Source: Camellia lanceoleosa (taxonomy: Eukaryota; Streptophyta; Magnoliopsida; Ericales; Theaceae). From it: 64,000 bases of DNA. The stretch is taken from assembly GCA_025200525.1 (NCBI GenBank), contig CM045761.1, positions 83,648,506-83,712,505 on the forward strand, in the 5' to 3' direction. The notes under the pieces were generated by a model. It was given only the letters and a program-made list of their open reading frames with translations. It was not told the DNA's origin and searched no databases. The position numbers and the translations under genes were made by a program. Every line of letters starts with the position of its first letter. The first letter of the stretch is position 1. Below, in pieces: positions 1-10,628 of this stretch.

Positions 1-235
1 ACCCACCATTAAACAATAGAGGAATAGAGGACTCAAATAGGGGATCAAATACCCCAAACAAGAGGTGTCTAACTTTTTCAGGCCACCTCACGTTTCATTC
101 ACATGTTATCGCTAAAAAGTTCTCGTCTCTTGACTTTGCAAGAATGATTTCATGCAGAAGGTCATGCATATGACACTTTTCGATGCTTTTGTCATCCCTT
201 CACTTCGCGGCTTCCTCTAGTGTCTAAGATGCTTG
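1..235 (-). pseudogene. Fragment of a second NLR resistance gene copy
   Basis: This stretch is clearly similar to 2330-2650 of the neighbouring NLR pseudogene: both contain the same blocks around 'gaggactca', 'gtctaactttttca', the 'cacctcac' block and 'cttcctctagtgtct'. It corresponds to the junction between the NB-ARC end and the first LRRs, read on the minus strand, with internal deletions relative to the copy downstream. No open frame survives. It probably belongs to a tandem NLR cluster that continues beyond the left edge of the window. Similarity was judged by eye. Confidence 0.6.
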
Positions 236-1249
236 GTAGCAATTAATATTATTAATGCAGTGTGTAACTGCTCTATGATTTAAGTATATAATCGTTTTCA
301 TGCCAAAGTTTTGTCTTCCCATGGATCAGAAAATGAAAAGTAATCAAGAGGCCTTTGTCGCCCAAGGTTGTTAGCAAAATGACAAGAGAGCGCAAAGTAG
401 CCAAATACAAATCAAACTAAATTTCTACCGATCAACCCAATCGCTTTGCTTGCTGAGCCATGCCATCAGTAAAAGAAATGGGAGCTCCAGACCTGACTAC
501 CATGCTCATGGATCTTATGATTAGTATAGATTTAAGAAAACATATTTTGTGGTATCAGAAACATCTATATAGGCTTACCAACTCTTGCTGGTGCAAAAGC
601 AATTTCATTTATATTATGTTTGAATTTTGGATTTGAAAGAGAAAGGAAAATAATAAAGAAATGAATTACTTGCGTCTTTTTTCTTTCTTTCTTTCTTTTT
701 TTTTTCTTTGGTATGTAAGTCATAGGTTTTATACCAAAAAATTAGATATATACAATAAAAGCTCAGTATGAGCCAAACACACCCTTCAAAGAGGGAAAGC
801 ACAGCAAGCTTCTACACGTAATATAATCTATTAAGTAGAACTAAATAAGTACAAAGCTAAACCAAAATAAAAAAAACACAACTGCCACATGGTTTTTGAA
901 ACTAATGAGTACATTTGCCAAACACCACTACACAATTATACAACCTCAATATGTAACATTGCATCAATAGCGCATCACCATCTATCAAAACTTTTATCAT
1001 TTTGAGTCCTATTGCTTTGCAGGTTCAAGACCTGAATTCCAGAGACCCCATTGTTGCAACAATTGAAACCAACCCAAGCTCATGACTCGCTGGAATCTGC
1101 CCAATAGACTCTAAAGCAAACAAAAACACCCCAAAGTCCCACAGCCACAAATCAATTAACAAGAACATGAAAAAGAAACAGCACTAAACGTAATGATGAT
1201 CCAACCTAGTCAATTAAACATTAAAAATAAATAAATAAAATCTCTCTCT
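236..1249. other. No gene seen; 3' flank of NLR pseudogene
   Basis: AT-rich sequence with no convincing coding region on either strand. It includes a poly-pyrimidine tract (about 677-709) that produces a meaningless lysine-rich antisense frame. It separates the two NLR relics. Confidence 0.6.
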
Positions 1250-4053
1250 CTAGAGATAACTTCCTTTCCAATGACCATCTTTTGAGTCTCCAATCCTTAC
1301 ATAAGGGACATGTTCTATTTTATAGTAATCCCCACCTTGTATGTCTCGATTCAACTTAGAAATTAATCTATTAGACATGTCGGCCAGCTTAAGTAATTTA
1401 AGTTTGGATAGATGTTTAATACCATAAGGCAACTCCTCCAACAATTCACAATTCCAGATGAATAGATCTTCAAGTTGAGACATTGTACTTTCCTCCATTG
1501 TCAACTAACTCAATCCTTTTAATCTTCCAAGGACTAAAAGCTTGAGTCTTTGAAATTTACTAGCCTTGAAACACAATCCCTTCCCTTCATATGCTTCATT
1601 AACAAGTCAGAGAATAACCAAATTGGGCAAATCTTGAAGGCATTTCAGCAGATTATCACTTAACTTGCTCCGCCACAAACATACATTCTCGAGGCCATGA
1701 AGAGAAGTTGTCCATTGTGATAACTTCTCTAAACGTCCTTTTAAGTATAGTCATTGAAGAAATTGAGGAGCTAGAGATAGAGATTGTAGATCAAGGATCT
1801 CATCCTGTTCTGTTGAACTTACATCTAATGAGTGAAGGTTGCTTAGCTTCTCAATGGATGAGCACAAACCCACTCCATCTTCTTTTCTCAACTTCAAAAT
1901 TCCTAGCCTCCTTAATTGGGTCAGCCTTCCTATTTCTTTCACTATGGCGCTACCATTGACATGGTTTGCCTCTAAGAATGATAACTTTTGTAGGGTTGTA
2001 GGTCTCCTATCTTAGATGGTACCTCAAATCCATGTTTGTGGTGAAATGGAAAATAAATATGCCCAATTTCATTACGATATAGCAAAAGATGGCGCAACTT
2101 TTGGAGCCTTAGAATATCAACAGGTAATTCCTTCATATACGCGTTTTTAAGATCTAATGTCTCTAGGATCCAAAGCAATCCAATCAAGTTTGGAAGCGCT
2201 TTCACTTTTGTTCCTCTCAAGCTTAGATACCTTAGATGGAAAAATTTGACCACATAGCCTAGAAATCTCTCCAAAGAAATATTTCTCAAGTCTAGAACTT
2301 TTAACAAACTTAACCCATCATTGAACAACAAAAACATAGAGGACTCAGACATGGGCTCATCTACCCCAAATAAGTGTAAAGGACGCAGTTGAGAGAAACA
2401 CTTGCCTTGTGGTATCTTTGGCAAAGTATTATGGATTGACAGTCGTCTAACTTTTTCAAGACACCTCACACTTCCTTCTCTTGCTATCGTTAGAAAGTTC
2501 TAATCTTTTGACTTTGAAAGAATAATTTCACGCAAAAAGGTCATGTATACGACAACATTTAATCCTGTTATACTTGACTTTCGCTACTTGAATCAAGCTT
2601 CTATTAAGGAGCTCATAGTGGTAACCCTCAACGACTTCCTCTAGTGTCTTCCCTTTTTGTACTTCCACAACTGCTATCCATAATCGAATTGAGCTCATCC
2701 ATTCAATCAAATGATCCTTTGGGAAAATGCTCAAGTACAAGAGACAAGACTTCAAATAGTAAGGCAAATCATTGTAACTTAGTAGCAGTATTTTCTTCAT
2801 ATCACTACCTTCAACTTCAGCACCGAGGTTGCAATTCACCAGTTCCCACTCATGTACCCTTCCTTGGTTCTTTGATGCCAACACACCAACAATAGCCACA
2901 ATTGCCAATGACAAGCCCTCACATCTTACTATTTGAAAGTTCAATTAAATGTGAAGGGCAATCATGTTCTTGAAATGTCTTCTTACAAAACAGAGTCCAA
3001 GACTCTTTTGGAGACAAAGCTTTCATTTCATAGATATAACCATGAAATTCTCTACAAGAGGTAGAAGCAACATTACCTCTACGCGTTGTGAGCAACACAT
3101 TGCTGCCACAGTTACTGTTTGGCAATGCAATTTTGATAGCATCCTATGCATCTATGCTCCAAATATCATCAAAGACAAGCACATACTTGCTTTCTTGAAG
3201 AAACTCTTTGAGCACTGCTTTTAGCTTATTGTTGTCCATGGTTTTCAACCTTTGAGGGAGAGATTGTCTGACTTCATCAAACAGTTGTTGAATCAAATTG
3301 AGAAATAGTGATCCAACCATGGTTTTGGTAATGTTTCTTCACTTCCCTATCCCCATAAACTTTCTTGATCAGGGTAGTTTTCCCTAACCCCCTCTCCCCC
3401 CCCTAATTCCCACCACTGAAATCACTTTGAGTGGAGAATTACCATCAAGGACCCAATCAATGAGTTATTTTTTGGGTTTTTGGATGCCAACAAGCTCAGA
3501 TTCTTCTAGTAAGAGTGCATCACCTCTTCGATCATAACATCCTCCATTGTTTGCCACATTGGAGCTCGAACCTTGCTCTACGGTACTGAATTTGTAATTG
3601 TACCTCTTCGATCATAACATCCTCCATTGTTTGCCACATTGGAGCTCGAGCCTTGCTCTAAGGTATTGAATTTGTAACTGTACCTCTGATGCCTCTGTGC
3701 AATATCGATGACTCTGGTTTTGATGTCTTTTATCTCAAAAACAATTTGACGACGAACTTTGCAGCTCTTAATTTGATAATAAATTTTCTAGAAAGATTCA
3801 TAGAAGAATCCATGGTGAATTGATCGAAAATGTTGTTGGTGTGATAAGTGAGGTCTCTGACTTGGTGAACACAAGTTTGGAGCTCTAGATTAGTGTCTTC
3901 AATTGCATCAGTAACTCTCAAGAAAGCACTCATGCTCTAAAGCTCGTCTCTGATGAACACAATTTCTGCCTGAACTCCACCCAATGATTTCAACTCTTCT
4001 TCAACCAAGCTTGAAAGCTTTTTGAGCAAGAAGTTCACTGCACTTTCTGCCAT
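1250..4053 (-). pseudogene. CC-NB-ARC-LRR (RPM1-like) resistance pseudogene
   Basis: Read right to left, the pieces of a typical coiled-coil NLR immune receptor appear in order. The Rx-N type N-terminus starts at the ATG at 4053-4051 (MAESAVNFLLKKLSSL). A P-loop sits near 3370-3410 (GLGKTTLIKKVYG in one frame). RNBS-B-like 'NVLLTTRR' and an RNBS-C-like 'ALSPKESWTLF' lie in 2919-3125. The GLPLA-like 'GLSLAIVAIVG', RNBS-D-like 'LKSCLLYLSIFPKDH' and MHD-like 'RIHDLF' lie in 2528-2944. LRRs follow in 1972-2469, 1751-1942 and 1250-1504, with the natural-looking C-terminus at 1250. An intact family member would be one continuous protein of about 900 residues. Here the frame is broken by a stop just after 'FIRDEL' (about 3935), a G-run frameshift in the P-loop, an 80-bp tandem duplication and further breaks between LRR blocks. 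The family senses pathogen effectors; this copy cannot make that protein. Confidence 0.9.
3522..3681. repeat. 80-bp tandem duplication inside NLR pseudogene
   Basis: Two consecutive near-identical 80-bp copies (3522-3601 and 3602-3681), each beginning 'acctcttcgatcataacatc', differ at only a few positions. Because 80 is not a multiple of three, the duplication shifts the frame between the coiled-coil and the NB-ARC domain. Confidence 0.9.
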
Positions 4054-4069
4054 TTTTAATGGAGAGTTG

Positions 4070-4074
<5 letters not shown>

Positions 4075-4113
<39 letters not shown>
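4075..4113. repeat. (GA)n microsatellite
   Basis: An almost perfect GA dinucleotide run just upstream of the NLR pseudogene start codon. Read on the minus strand it lies in what would be the 5' UTR as a CT-rich leader, a common arrangement in plant genes. Confidence 0.95.
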
Positions 4114-4115
<2 letters not shown>

Positions 4116-4428
4116 CTTCAAAGCGTGTTTGCCTACCCAACTTGACTCCAAAACAAAAGTTGTTGTTTTTCGTTGCTTACATTTTCTGTATCTATACGTA
4201 GCATGAGCTTAGCATTAGTTTATTTCCAATAATGATGGTCATTTTGGCATGTTTGTTGTAATAAAATGTTGTAATTCTATAATTATAAGCTCTGTTATTT
4301 TATGTATTTTTTTGTTGTTTGGTTGGACGGAAAAAAATAATTTTAGAGATAGTTTGAAAGATGACTTATTAATAATTTTGTAAATTAAATTTTAGAAAGT
4401 TTATTTTTAACTTGATCCTTTTAGGGTT

Positions 4429-4660
4429 GGTTTGGGAAGTTGGTTGGCTTTTTGGCTTTTTTGGCTATTTTAGCCTGTGCTAAAAAGTTTGGTTTAGGAA
4501 GGACTTTTTGGGTTTTTGGCTTTTTTTAGCTTTTTTTGTGAGAGAAGAGTGTAATGATTATAGGTTAGATGTGATGTTTTGTTTGTTGTGGCTAAAATAG
4601 CCTATTTTGTCTTTTGTGGCTAAAATAGCCAAAAAAGCCCCCAACATCACTTCCCTAACG
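4429..4660. mobile_element. Foldback MITE, probably hAT-like
   Basis: The two ends form an imperfect inverted repeat: 'ggtttgggaagttggttggc' at the left against the reverse complement of '...cccccaacatcacttccctaacg' at the right. Internal copies of 'ggctaaaatagcc' are also inverted. No coding capacity. It resembles the elements at 61143-61276 and 62519-62953 in its 'ggcttttttggc' and 'gtttggg' end motifs. I could not fix a target-site duplication, so the superfamily is an inference. Confidence 0.65.
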
Positions 4661-5056
4661 GTGTACGTTGATCTTGTAAAAGGTGAAAGTTTTGTTTTTA
4701 TTTTCAACTAAATATTGAACATTTTAAAAATATATATTTTACATCAAAATAAACCAAATCTTAAGACAAATCACCAAAAAAAATAACGATTATAAATAGA
4801 ACGGTCTTTGGTTCTCTCCATTCTTTCTTATTTATCTCATTAGTTAGATGCTATAAAAAAATAACAAATATATAAGAAAAACATTTATTATTTGTAATGG
4901 GATCCATTATTATTATTTTTTTTAAAAATAATTTACATAAAAAAATTAATAATTTATATTATCAAAATAAAACTTGTGATGAATCCCACGAATGCAACTA
5001 AAATCAGTTTTGATTGTAGGTTGATTTTTTTTTTTTTTTGGGTCAAAAATCACCTC

Positions 5057-5493
5057 TATGGGTGTAAATCTGGCCCGGCCCGGCCCGACCCATCCCATGT
5101 CGGGCCTCACGGGCTATCGCCAAAATTCAAGGCTGGTTGGGCCGGCCCACGGGCCAAAAAAATTAAGTTGAGGCCCAAGCCCAGGGGTATTCGGGCCTTG
5201 AGCAAGTCGGCCGAATGGGCTTAGGCCGGGCTTGGGTGGACCTGACCATTTTTTTTTGGTTTTTAAAATTTTTTCTACCAAAATTTTGTTATTTTCCATT
5301 GAAAAATACACTGGGTCTCGGGCAGGTCGAGCCTTAAGTGGGCCTTAAGCAAGCCGATGGGCCAGGCTTCAAAACAATGGCCCAGGCCCTAGCCTAGGGG
5401 CTCGGGCTGGGCCCAAGCAGGCCTAAACGGGCCGGGGCCATCTTGGGCCACGAGCAGGCTTTAGGCCGCCCACGGGCTATTTTTACACCCCTA
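5057..5493. mobile_element. Non-autonomous hAT-like MITE, GGCCCG-rich
   Basis: A 437-bp element flanked by a perfect 8-bp direct repeat, ATCACCTC at 5049-5056 and 5494-5501. Its ends are inverted: TATGGGTGTAAATCTGGCCC at the left and, reversed, TAGGGGTGTAAAAATAGCCC at the right. The interior is strikingly GC-rich, with many copies of GGCCCGGCCC, GGGCC and GGCCCA, against an AT-rich background. The 8-bp duplication and short TIRs are the hAT signature. No transposase is encoded. Confidence 0.88.
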
Positions 5494-5501
5494 ATCACCT
5501 C

Positions 5502-6088
5502 ATCATTTGGAGCCCATTTTAATCATTATTAATTAATGGTTGAATTCTTTCCTCATCTGAATCTAATAGCTAGGATAAATTTGGGAATGATACTAAAGTA
5601 TTAGCTAGGCATTACCTAGGTAACATAGAAAAACTCTTATTTTTATAATTATTTCATCCCACACAAGCCACATCATGTGTCCCATTTTGATTGAGGGTGA
5701 CAATACTAAAGTAAATTATGAGTCGAGGAAGTAAAATGCCTCTGCCTCACCATCCCTAGGCAAATTTACATACTGCATCAACTTGATATTTATTGATTAA
5801 AACAAATTTTTATTAATATTTTGAGGAACAATTGGGCAAGTGTCAAATGATAAATGTTGTAAAGCAATAAGACTATCAAATAATCATTTCAATTTGGGAC
5901 ACAAGTCATAATTTATTTTGATTTGGTAATAATTAATTATTAATATTTTAAAACTATTCCAATAACATACATGATTCGACAATGTAATAATATTTATAGA
6001 AATGCATAATTCAATAATAATTGAAGCAATCTCTTCATAAATGGGAGAAAATAGGGCAATAAACTCTTGACATTAGTGGGAACTTCAT
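5502..6088. other. No gene seen
   Basis: AT-rich spacer between two small DNA transposons. No coding region, RNA gene or repeat that I can support. Confidence 0.6.
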
Positions 6089-6097
6089 ATAGATATA

Positions 6098-6535
6098 AGG
6101 GTAAATTATGCAAATGGTTTCTGTAGTTTACCTGTTTTTTCATTTTGGTCCCCGTTGTTTCAATTTGATCAATTTTGTCTCTTAATTTTACGGATTGTGT
6201 CATATTAGTCCAATAAATAACGGCGGTTCAGTTTGATGGACGGAAAATCAAATGATGTTTCACTTTGGTCCCTATAGTTTATAGAACGTGTCAATTTGGT
6301 CCTTGTAGTTTATAGGAAAGTTAAAACAACAGGGACCAAATTGACACATCATGTAAACCACAAGAACCAAATTGAAACATATATGATTATCCGTCCATCA
6401 TACTTAACCGCCGCTATTTATTGGACTAATATGACACAATCCGTAAAATTTAGAGGCAAAATTAATCAAATTGAAACAACAGGGACCAAAATGAGAAAAA
6501 TGTAAATTACAAGGACTACCGCTGTAATTTGCCCT
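6098..6535. mobile_element. Long-TIR (Mutator-like) MITE
   Basis: Nearly the whole 438-bp element is an imperfect palindrome. The left arm (from 'agggtaaattatgcaaatgg') matches the reverse complement of the right arm (ending '...gctgtaatttgccct') over roughly 200 bp each. Motifs such as 'ggtccctatagttta', 'caatttggtcc' and 'taaaattacgg'-like blocks are mirrored. The flanks ATAGATATA (6089-6097) and ATTTATATA (6536-6544) match at 7 of 9 positions, compatible with an aged 9-bp MULE duplication. No coding capacity. Its terminal motifs resemble those of the outer element at 34723. Confidence 0.72.
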
Positions 6536-7117
6536 ATTTATATATAGTACATATAAGGATTTTTTCCAATAGATCTTTGATGGATGTCATAGGTGGTTGT
6601 TAGAGCCTGCCTTTATTTAAAGAAAATGTTTAAGATTATTAATAAAATTCTCACAATTTTACCAATAATAATGTGAAACGATAGTTGTCAACTTTTGATT
6701 TATCACATACTCAATTATATGGGGGCTCTACTTCCTTGCCACATCATTCAGAATGTATTTAAGGGTCTCAAATATGGATCTCTAGCATTACTTTTATTTA
6801 AATTAATAATTGACACACGTAATATCTGTACAAGTCAAATAAGTAAAAATAAAACAAACAACTTAGTACATATGGCGTGTTATTCAAATGAGAAGAATCT
6901 GTTTTATGATAAAAAAAATCTAGCTAGTCTCTTAACCAGCAAACGGTAAGCGTCAGGATCCTCTAGAGTGAAATAGTAGAGTGATCCTCTACAGTGAAAG
7001 TTTTGAACGTGACGCCTATTCCACTAAAGAGGTGGAGGGTTGAGATCTTCCTTCATCAAAACGACATCGTTTTGGCAGAAAAAAGAAACCTTTCTTCAGT
7101 TCACATAGGGGATTGAC

Positions 7118-7152
<35 letters not shown>
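7118..7152. repeat. (GA)n microsatellite
   Basis: GA-dinucleotide run with one A interruption, just inside the left TIR of the element starting at 6950. Short plus- and minus-strand frames through it are low-complexity artefacts. Confidence 0.95.
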
Positions 7153-7153
<1 letters not shown>

Positions 7154-7516
7154 TAAGAATATGAAAGAGAGAAGCATCAAACAAGAAGAAGAGAATAAGA
7201 TAGGCGCCGCAATCGCAAACCCTTTCCCCACCATTGCCGAACCCACCAACCCTTGCCTCTCTTTCTTATTCCTTGCAAAACAAGATTTAAGGAAAAATCT
7301 TTTATCTTTTGGCAGGTGAATCTCTGAAGAAAAAAAATCCGTGATTGTTTCACATGGAATGGAAAGCAGATATGAAGAAAAAAAAAACAAAATTTGTGAT
7401 TACTTCACTCATTAAATCAAAGAAAGTAAAGATCACTATATTATATAATATAAGTGAAAACATTAGATGTAAGAACATGAGATCTACAGAAAATAAGTAA
7501 ATTTTTCAAATATAAT

Positions 7517-8289
7517 TGTTGGCTTTTTTGGCTTTCGAGGGTTAATGATGTAAATTGAAGTGCGCCAGCAAGGATCAATCAGTCCTTACAAAAAAATTTA
7601 ATTACCAACCAATTATCAGACGATTATGTTGAAGTTCTTTCAGCCTCAATGAAAAGGACTTTTACTGGTGGCTTTGCTTTTAAGAGAAACTTATAAATGA
7701 TAACAAATGCAGAACAGTTTTATAACCTGAATTTCATTAAGTAAATGAAAACTTACAATGGACTTACACACTGACTAGCCTCGAAGAGGTTCAAAGCAAC
7801 AGACTACTTGAAACTACTCCTAGGAAATGAAGTGCAGTATAGGAATTGAAGTGCTGGAAATGTAAAAAACTGAAAATGTAAAACTAGAAAGAAAAATGAA
7901 GTAAATAAACTGGTTTCTGAATCTGAGTCTGGGTCTCTCTGTTCAGCCTTCTGTGCTATTTACGCTTTCTAGTGGTAACCGTCAAAGTGGCCTTCTTAAC
8001 CGTTGAAATACACCTCCACGATCTTTGGTTATGGTCTCACCCAGTTAGTTTCCACTACGCCTCTCCTGCAGTTAGGCTTTCCTCTTGAATTTGAATTTGA
8101 ATTGTTGGTAACTGTTAGGCCACGTTATCTCGCGCCTTTCAACTGTTCCAATGCTACGCAGATCCATTACTACCAATATGAACAATTATGTGTCTGTCTT
8201 TGATTGGAGACTTGTGTTAACTCTCCAAATTGCCCTTTAAGTGCCATGTGTCAAGCCGTGATTAGCTTTTACAAAATATACAGCCAACA
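7517..8289 (-). repeat. 3' LTR of Tat-type gypsy element
   Basis: 773 bp, TGTTGGC... to ...CCAACA, closely matching the copy at 31243-31997. It is the 3' LTR because the polypurine tract adjoins it at 8290. A short internal insertion relative to the other LTR ('gcagtatagg' region near 7830) and scattered substitutions show that the two LTRs have diverged. Confidence 0.92.
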
Positions 8290-8303
8290 CTACCCCCCGC
8301 ACT
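8290..8303 (-). other. Polypurine tract of Tat-type element
   Basis: On the minus strand this reads AGTGCGGGGGGTAG directly before the 3' LTR. It is the expected primer for plus-strand DNA synthesis and fixes the element's orientation. Confidence 0.8.
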
Positions 8304-8437
8304 AATATACCCAATACTTGGTGATATTAGTGGATTAGTGCACTTTGCCCACGTACTAGGATGTGCATGGACTTTGCGTCTTCTAGAAGTGTAACCGTTT
8401 TTTCGAACCATGAAGCAGTGAACCTCATTAAATTCTT

Positions 8438-9468
8438 ATGCTTTGCACTTCCATTATCTGTGTATACGAAAGGGCTGATACATCTCTAATGACCAATCAA
8501 GCCTTCTTTGACATTGATCGAGCAAAAGAGGAGGCCTTGGAAGATGATTACAAACCTCAAAATAACCTTAATGCATTTACTGGCCACCCTTATCCACCTC
8601 CATTTATACAAGTCATGGAAGCTTTTGCAAGTTACCAACCTTTGGACCAAGAATCTGCCAACTACAAACCTCTGGACCAAGAATTTGCAAAAATGGACCT
8701 TGGAAGCTCCTCCTCTTCCCCAAAACTTTCTGCATGGGATGAAGCCGCTTCTTCTTCTTCCAAAAGTATTGGCTGGGGTACTTGGTCACCACCAGCTCAA
8801 TCTTAAATAAGGGAGTGGATTCATCACAGATTTGTTAAATTCAATGATCCCCTTTTGGTTCCCCCTTCTTCTCGAAGCTCAGTGGTATACCCCTACGTAC
8901 CTATTGATCGCCGTTGTTGTCTGAAGGACAACCTACTTTAGCGTGGTACACCTCCTCCTTGCCAACAAGAATAGTGCAGAAGACTCCCTATCTAATGAAA
9001 GCGCTGGAATTCAGTCCCTTATTTTTTGCCGAGAAGGCAAAGCTTTGCTCTTCTGACTGGGTCGAATGCGTGAATGACCCCAATTTTCCTCATTCTTTTG
9101 GGATGGACCCTTTTGCACCTCACTTGCCTTTCAAAGTTCTTGGAGATGAGGCTCCTCTCAAGAATTTTCAATGGGCCTGTGATATTATGACTCGAGGTCA
9201 TGTTCTCAACCCCATAGCCCAGACAGAGCTCCAAACCTTTTTGGACCAACTCCCTCTCCTCCTCCATTGGTATAAAAAATTTTTGGCCACCAGTGACTCC
9301 TTCGATGAAATCATAGCCAATCGAATTCAGACTCAGTACGAAGCAGAGAACCTTCTTGAAGAATATGATGCCTTCAAGAACAAGGACTCAGCGTACTGGG
9401 ATGATTTTGACATGGATGAGATGGAGCAGGGTTTGAAGGAAACAGAGTTTGAAGTGAAGGCTGAGTAG
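8438..9468 (+). pseudogene. Antisense gene 1 of Tat element, unknown function
   Basis: Two open blocks run opposite to gag-pol just inside the 3' LTR. The first (8438-8806) has a proline/serine-rich stretch with a duplicated 'YxPLDQE' motif and tryptophan-containing 'SKSIGWGTWSPP'. The second (8914-9468, 184 residues) contains 'DWVECVNDPNFPHSFG' and 'WACDIMTRGHVLNP', then a highly acidic C-terminus (EEYDAF...DDFDMDEMEQ). Between them the reading continues in other frames through a stop at 8804-8806 and a shift near 8930, so they are probably one decayed gene. I do not recognise the family and see no catalytic motif. Its position, strand and codon-like content suggest a real extra gene of this retrotransposon lineage. 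Confidence 0.55.
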
Positions 9469-10628
9469 CTTTTTCACCAAATAAGAGCATTCCAGCTGCA
9501 ACAACCTAGTTTAGATGGAATAGAAAATAGAATAAAGAAAGAACATAAGTTCATAGAACACTGCTGGGTTAAATTTAATGAACTTGTTACTTTTTCTATT
9601 CCTTATTATTATGAAATTAAATTTATAGCCAAGTAGGCCTTTTCAATGTAAATACTTATATATCAATAAAACTAGGTTTTTCATATTCCAATTTGCATGA
9701 TCTAGTTTTATACTCCAATTGTGTGGCTAATATGACTTTGTTCACACAATCTTGTGAAAGACAGCTTCGAAACAACCAATCTTGCTTTGGAGCCTGGTTT
9801 TTAAATGTTTCGAAGCATGGAGTTTCTTTCCTAAAACAATATTTGTCTTGGGCTGTCACATTCCAATTATCTGGTCAGTCTAATATGCGTGAATAACAGC
9901 TTATGATTTAACCAACCTTGCTTCGAAGTCTGATTTAAGTGCTTTGAAGCACGGAATTTTTCTTAAGAGTAACAATGTTTGCCTTCAAAGGGATTTGTTT
10001 TAGTAGAAAATTCAAGAAAGTATTTTCATGTATGAGTAAGTCCTATGATTTTTGAAATTTTCATACTATTTCACCAAGTATTGGTCTTTTTAGTGTTTCA
10101 GAATCCAAAAAATTAAGCAGGATCCACACATTGGTCAAAGAACATTTCAAAATTCTTTCAAAGGAAACTATTTTATCTAGAAAGCTTAGGAGCACCCTTC
10201 AAAAACATTCGAAGAAAACAAACCTTAACTATATTTGAGTTTAAGGCATAATTTTTAAAAGATTTCGAGAAGACACTGGCTTCGAAGCTAACCATCTGTT
10301 TTCGAAGCCAAGCTGAGTACTTGAAATGTGTTTCCCTCCCAAAAATTTACGCTTAAAAGAGACTCTCTATGTTGTCTTTTCAGGATCCGTTGTGTTTTAA
10401 AATAAGGGCTTTTAATTCCACATGGGTCCAAAACAAACAAGTAATTATTTTGGGTCTAATTGACCAATTAGGTTGACTGGGTAATTTTTTGGACAGAAAG
10501 GTCTAAAAACCCCATCCTCTCGCTCCTTAACCTATTCTCTTGTCCAAAAATTTATCTTTCACTCCTGGCTGTAGCTTCTTACTCCTCTCACACTTACTTT
10601 TTTTTGCCTTCCTTTCATCTTCTCACCA
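9469..10628. other. Spacer between the two antisense genes
   Basis: AT-rich and non-coding. It repeats short 'cttcgaagc' and 'gcttcgaag' type motifs (around 9770, 9930, 10280-10310) and probably holds the 3' end of antisense gene 1 and the promoter/leader of antisense gene 2. The pyrimidine-rich stretch at about 10540-10628 looks like a plant 5' leader. Confidence 0.4.

Noticed and set aside
614..802. 62-residue minus-strand frame
   Set aside because: Created by a TTTC-rich tract giving KKKKERKKK; no support as a gene.
7016..7390. 124-residue minus-strand frame
   Set aside because: Runs through the TIR and the GA microsatellite (SLSLSLSL tract); no homology recognised.
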